Shown here piece by piece: positions 61,180 through 64,000 of a DNA stretch of 64,000 nt. Where the stretch lies: positions 1,467,501 through 1,531,500 of the forward strand of contig NZ_JARVTG010000002.1 of NCBI RefSeq assembly GCF_029846635.1, in the 5' to 3' direction. The stretch's first letter is position 1. Every line of letters starts with the position of its first letter. This stretch comes from Pokkaliibacter sp. MBI-7. Lineage in GTDB: Bacteria; Pseudomonadota; Gammaproteobacteria; Pseudomonadales; Balneatricaceae. A program made the position numbers and the translations under genes. Under the pieces are notes generated by a model that was not told where the DNA came from, did no database searches, and worked only from the letters and a program-made list of their open reading frames with translations.

Positions 61180-63573
61180 ATGGCAAAAGCGCCTCGTCTT
61201 TCCCCTTTACAGCCGGAACAGCTGTCCGTTCATCTAAGCAAGAGCGATCTACCATTTTCATCAACTGCTGACCTTGAGCCACTCAGCGGTATCCTGGGTC
61301 AGGAAAGGGCTGTAAGAGCATTGCAATTTGGTGTTGCCATGCGTCGCCCCGGCTACAATATTTTCGTTATGGGCGAGCCAGGCACCGGCCGAGCTTCGTA
61401 TGTACGCTCCTATTTGAAAAGTGAAGCCAAACGCCAGAAGACGCCCTCTGACTGGGTGTACGTTAATAACTTCAGTGACCAGCGTTCCCCCAATGCTATT
61501 GAGCTGCCAGCCGAGGCAGGCGCAGCCTTCAAAGACGACATCAATCAACTTATTGATAATCTGCTGCTCACTTTCCCGGCAGCCTTTGAAGACCCACGCT
61601 ATCAGCAAAGCAAAAATGCTATCGAGCGCGAGTTCAATCAAAACTACGAAGAAGCCTTGGAGCGCGTAGAAAAAGCAGCCAGTCGCCAGGGCATTGCGCT
61701 ATTCCGTGAAGCAGGTTCAGTATCTTTTGCACCGATTGTCGAAGGCAAACCTCTTGATGATGCCGACTTCACACAGCTATCCGAAGAAGAGCGTGATCGC
61801 ATAAACAGTCAGATCAGTGATCTGGAAAGCCAGTTACGTGATGAACTTATCGGCCTTCCCCTATGGCGTCGTGAGACCAGCGAAAAACTGCGCACGCTGA
61901 ATCAGAGCACTATCTCAGAGTCAATTGCCCCACTGCTGGCTCCCCTAGAGGAGAAGTACGAAAGCAATCAGGAAGTATTGACCTACCTGCAGCAGGTAGC
62001 CAGCAACCTTCAGAAAATTGTCATTGAAGAACTGGTTGATCAGGACACCCGCGACGAACCTGCAAAACGAGAAGCACTGTCGTCCCTGTATAGCCCCAAT
62101 CTGGCGGTCTCCAGAAAGCAGACAGCTGGCACCCCCGTGGTGTACGAGCCTCACCCGACCTACAACAATCTGTTTGGCCGTATTGAGTACCTGCATGACC
62201 AAGGCGCACTGGTGACCAATTACCAGCAGATCTGCGCGGGCGCATTACATGCAGCCAACGGCGGTTACCTGATCGTCGATGCCGATAAGGTTCTGTCAGA
62301 CTATGTATGGGACGCCCTGAAGCGTGCTCTGAAACGTCGTGAGCTGAAAATTGAGTCACCCTACGCAGAAATGGGTCTGGTCAGCACTACTACGCTTTCG
62401 CCAGAGACCATTCCACTGGATGTCAAACTTGTCCTGATTGGCTCGCGCGACATTTATTACGCTTTGCAGTCGCTGGACCCAGAGTTCAGTGAAATGTTCC
62501 GTGTACTGGTCGACTACGAAGACTACATTGAACGCACACCAGACAATCTGATGTCATTCTGCCGGCTGATTCGTGATCGCTGCGACAAAGAGGGTTATCT
62601 GAGCCTGAGCGATGATGCCATCGCACGTCTCATCGCCCACAGCGCGCGCCTGGCTGAGCATCAGCACCATATGACTGCCTCCATTGGCGAGCTGTTCGAA
62701 CTGCTGGCAGAGGCTGACTATCTGGCCAGGCTAGGGTCTGCCGAGCAGATTACCGGTGAACATGTCCAACGAGCGCTGAAAGCCAAACAAGAGCGTACCG
62801 GACGTGTCAGCGAAGAAGTCAACAAACAGATTCTGGACGGCACCGTTTTGCTCGAAACCAGCGGCAAAGCTGTCGGCAAAATCAATGGCCTCACTGTCAT
62901 GTCGATTGGTGATGCCCAGTTCGGTGCTCCAGCACGCATCAGCGTTACCGCCTATCCGGGTTCCAAAGGGATTGTCGACATCGAGCGCGAGGTTGACCTG
63001 GGCCAGTCAATTCATTCCAAAGGAGTGATGATACTGTCTGGCTATCTGGGCAACATGTACGCTCAGGAGACCCCGATGACGCTGTGCGCCCATATTGCCA
63101 TGGAACAGAGCTATGGTTACATCGATGGTGACAGCGCCTCTCTGGCAGAACTTTGCTGCCTGATCTCGGCTTTGATCAAAGCCCCCCTGAAGCAGTCTCT
63201 GGCCATCACGGGCTCAGTCAATCAGCATGGTGAAGTGCAACCAATTGGCGGAGTCAATGAGAAGATCGAAGGCTTCTTCCGCGTCTGCCAGGCACGTGGT
63301 TTAACTGGTGAACAGGGGGTTGTCATTCCGAAAAGCAATGTACAGAACCTGGTGCTGGAAGATGATGTTGTTGACGCAGTACGTCAGGGCAAGTTCTCTA
63401 TTTATGCCGTATCAACAGTAGATGAAGCCCTGGAACTGTTCACTGGCCAGACGGCCGGTGTAATACGCAAAGACGGCACCTTTCCAAAACGCAGCCTGAA
63501 TGCACGTGTTATTGATCGCCTTGAGGAACTGGCCAGAATCAGTCTGGAGTTTGGCGACGGGGACGAAGAGTAA
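61180..63573 (+). CDS. Lon-like AAA protease (YcbZ/LonB-like)
   Basis: The 797-residue protein combines an AAA-type ATPase and a C-terminal Lon protease domain. The P-loop reads GEPGTGRAS near 65, with Arg where classical Lon has Lys. A long helical insert (about 150-300, with ERVEKAASRQG and LEEKYESNQEVLTYLQQVA) interrupts it. The protease dyad is intact: Ser in IDGDSASLAELCCL (about 650) and Lys in VNEKIEGFFRVC (about 695). The layout matches the soluble YcbZ/LonB-related group. AGGA upstream of ATG 61180 supports the start. It is monocistronic, ending near the inverted repeat at 63591. Confidence 0.92.
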   Translation: MAKAPRLSPLQPEQLSVHLSKSDLPFSSTADLEPLSGILGQERAVRALQFGVAMRRPGYNIFVMGEPGTGRASYVRSYLKSEAKRQKTPSDWVYVNNFSDQRSPNAIELPAEAGAAFKDDINQLIDNLLLTFPAAFEDPRYQQSKNAIEREFNQNYEEALERVEKAASRQGIALFREAGSVSFAPIVEGKPLDDADFTQLSEEERDRINSQISDLESQLRDELIGLPLWRRETSEKLRTLNQSTISESIAPLLAPLEEKYESNQEVLTYLQQVASNLQKIVIEELVDQDTRDEPAKREALSSLYSPNLAVSRKQTAGTPVVYEPHPTYNNLFGRIEYLHDQGALVTNYQQICAGALHAANGGYLIVDADKVLSDYVWDALKRALKRRELKIESPYAEMGLVSTTTLSPETIPLDVKLVLIGSRDIYYALQSLDPEFSEMFRVLVDYEDYIERTPDNLMSFCRLIRDRCDKEGYLSLSDDAIARLIAHSARLAEHQHHMTASIGELFELLAEADYLARLGSAEQITGEHVQRALKAKQERTGRVSEEVNKQILDGTVLLETSGKAVGKINGLTVMSIGDAQFGAPARISVTAYPGSKGIVDIEREVDLGQSIHSKGVMILSGYLGNMYAQETPMTLCAHIAMEQSYGYIDGDSASLAELCCLISALIKAPLKQSLAITGSVNQHGEVQPIGGVNEKIEGFFRVCQARGLTGEQGVVIPKSNVQNLVLEDDVVDAVRQGKFSIYAVSTVDEALELFTGQTAGVIRKDGTFPKRSLNARVIDRLEELARISLEFGDGDEE

Positions 63574-63590
63574 CCATCCCCAGTTCAGCT

Positions 63591-63621
63591 ATGGCCAGAT
63601 TGCGCAATGCAATCTGGCCAT
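63591..63621. terminator. Hairpin after the Lon-like gene
   Basis: ATGGCCAGATTGC and GCAATCTGGCCAT form a perfect 13-bp stem with a 5-base loop, 18 bases after the stop. No T-run follows, so it may be a terminator aided by other factors or an mRNA-stabilising stem. Confidence 0.6.
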
Positions 63622-63737
63622 ACATATCATGATTAACACTTCGGCCCTTCACTACTGCCCAGCAAAGGCATTTCAATGCATCTCCCTTATCCACTTCACC
63701 AGCAGACAATGTTGGCTCGGGATACCTGACAATACAA

Positions 63738-63753
63738 TACAAAGCACTTTGTA
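63738..63753. promoter_or_regulatory. Operator-like palindrome upstream of the partial gene
   Basis: TACAAAG and CTTTGTA flank a 2-base centre, forming a perfect 16-base dyad. It lies 82 bases before the gene that runs off the right edge. Its owner regulator is unknown. Confidence 0.4.
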
Positions 63754-63834
63754 TATAAATTGAAAAATTAATTGTAAAATACTGTTTCGCGATTACACTA
63801 CGTAGCAATAGCAATACCCATGGAAGGCAACGTC

Positions 63835-64000
63835 GTGCATAACAGTCCAAAAAGTCAGACTAACTACATCTCCTATTTGTCATCGCTCACTTATTTACTG
63901 CATCGAGCACGAACCCATTATCAAGCGAACCAAAACCCTGACACTACGAGTAATACAACCCTCAGCGCTCTGCCGCACATGGCGATAAATACCAGTGAAG
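63835..64000 (+). CDS. Partial coding region running off the window
   Basis: An open frame of 55 codons runs from GTG 63835 to the window end without a stop. GGAAGG at about 63822-63827 is well placed for that start, and an in-frame ATG at 63820 is also possible. The residues read VHNSPKSQTNYISYLSSLTYLLHRARTHYQ and a Thr/Asn-rich part. I do not recognise the family. It could be chance, since only the first part is visible. Confidence 0.45.
   Translation, partial: MHNSPKSQTNYISYLSSLTYLLHRARTHYQANQNPDTTSNTTLSALPHMAINTSE

Larger units (their letters stand above)
63574..63834. other. Intergenic region with hairpin and operator-like dyad
   Basis: It holds an inverted repeat at 63591-63621 and a dyad at 63738-63753. 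The rest is AT-rich and shows promoter-like stretches before the partial gene at 63835. I find no supported gene. Confidence 0.6.

Noticed and set aside
63539..63850. Minus-strand 103-codon frame after the Lon-like gene
   Set aside because: It spans the terminator hairpin and the promoter region and has no family pattern.
1..64000. Prophage, integron or defence island
   Set aside because: Apart from the two dead insertion sequences, no integrase, phage structural genes, restriction or toxin-antitoxin genes were found. Gene order is of housekeeping type.

Overview
The window is ordinary chromosomal DNA, roughly half GC by eye, from a free-living Gammaproteobacterium. The set of minCDE, a lexA-sulA pair with dinG diverging from it, topA followed by a DUF6586 gene, an rhlB-type helicase overlapping selO, rimB-rimK, cheV, and complete hutIUH genes points to the Oceanospirillales/Pseudomonadales side of the class. 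CheV and two multidomain cyclic-di-GMP proteins suggest a motile organism that switches to surface life. I cannot name a genus from sequence alone.

Layout. 1-1340: a graveyard of two decayed insertion sequences (IS481-type, then ISL3-type). 1556-9003: transaldolase; a HAD phosphatase, DeoR regulator and EEP-fold phosphodiesterase; an 8-bp tandem repeat in front of an N-formylglutamate-amidohydrolase-like lipoprotein; an Lrp regulator; an aromatic/aspartate aminotransferase. 9151-13398: a lone pseudopilin, a membrane GGDEF-EAL protein and an NlpE-like lipoprotein. 13504-18240: histidine utilisation, transcribed hutI-hutU-hutH behind a HutC-type palindrome, with no hutC in the window. 18430-25451: a DUF2927 protein, a LysE/RhtB exporter, small proteins, an MFS transporter, aroC and prmB, then smrB and folE. 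25519-32460: a DUF4892 protein, cheV, the gpsA-DUF4389-sixA-hydrolase operon and minCDE. 32556-40212: selO, rhlB and dinG on one strand, and the SOS pair lexA-sulA on the other. 40433-49559: topA, a membrane protein, a DUF1653 protein, hrpA and cobT. 49730-53556: a NikK/NikL-like pair without its ABC transporter, rimB-rimK and mscS. 53651-60951: a membrane protein, an HTH-REC regulator beside a PAS-EAL protein, a Nudix hydrolase, a candidate small RNA or attenuator, a ModA-like protein, a thioesterase, and a LysR regulator diverging from a RutE-type reductase. 61180-63573: a Lon-like AAA protease. A partial gene runs off the right edge.

The clearest regulatory sequences are two overlap-free LexA boxes in front of lexA, a HutC-like operator at the start of the hut promoter, and several bidirectional terminators. 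The clearest open questions are the 8-bp simple-sequence repeat upstream of a lipoprotein gene, a three-hairpin transcript candidate near 57.8 kb, and the orphan NikK/NikL pair beside cobT. I found no convincing, wholly undescribed multi-gene system, no CRISPR array, no prophage and no tRNA or rRNA gene.
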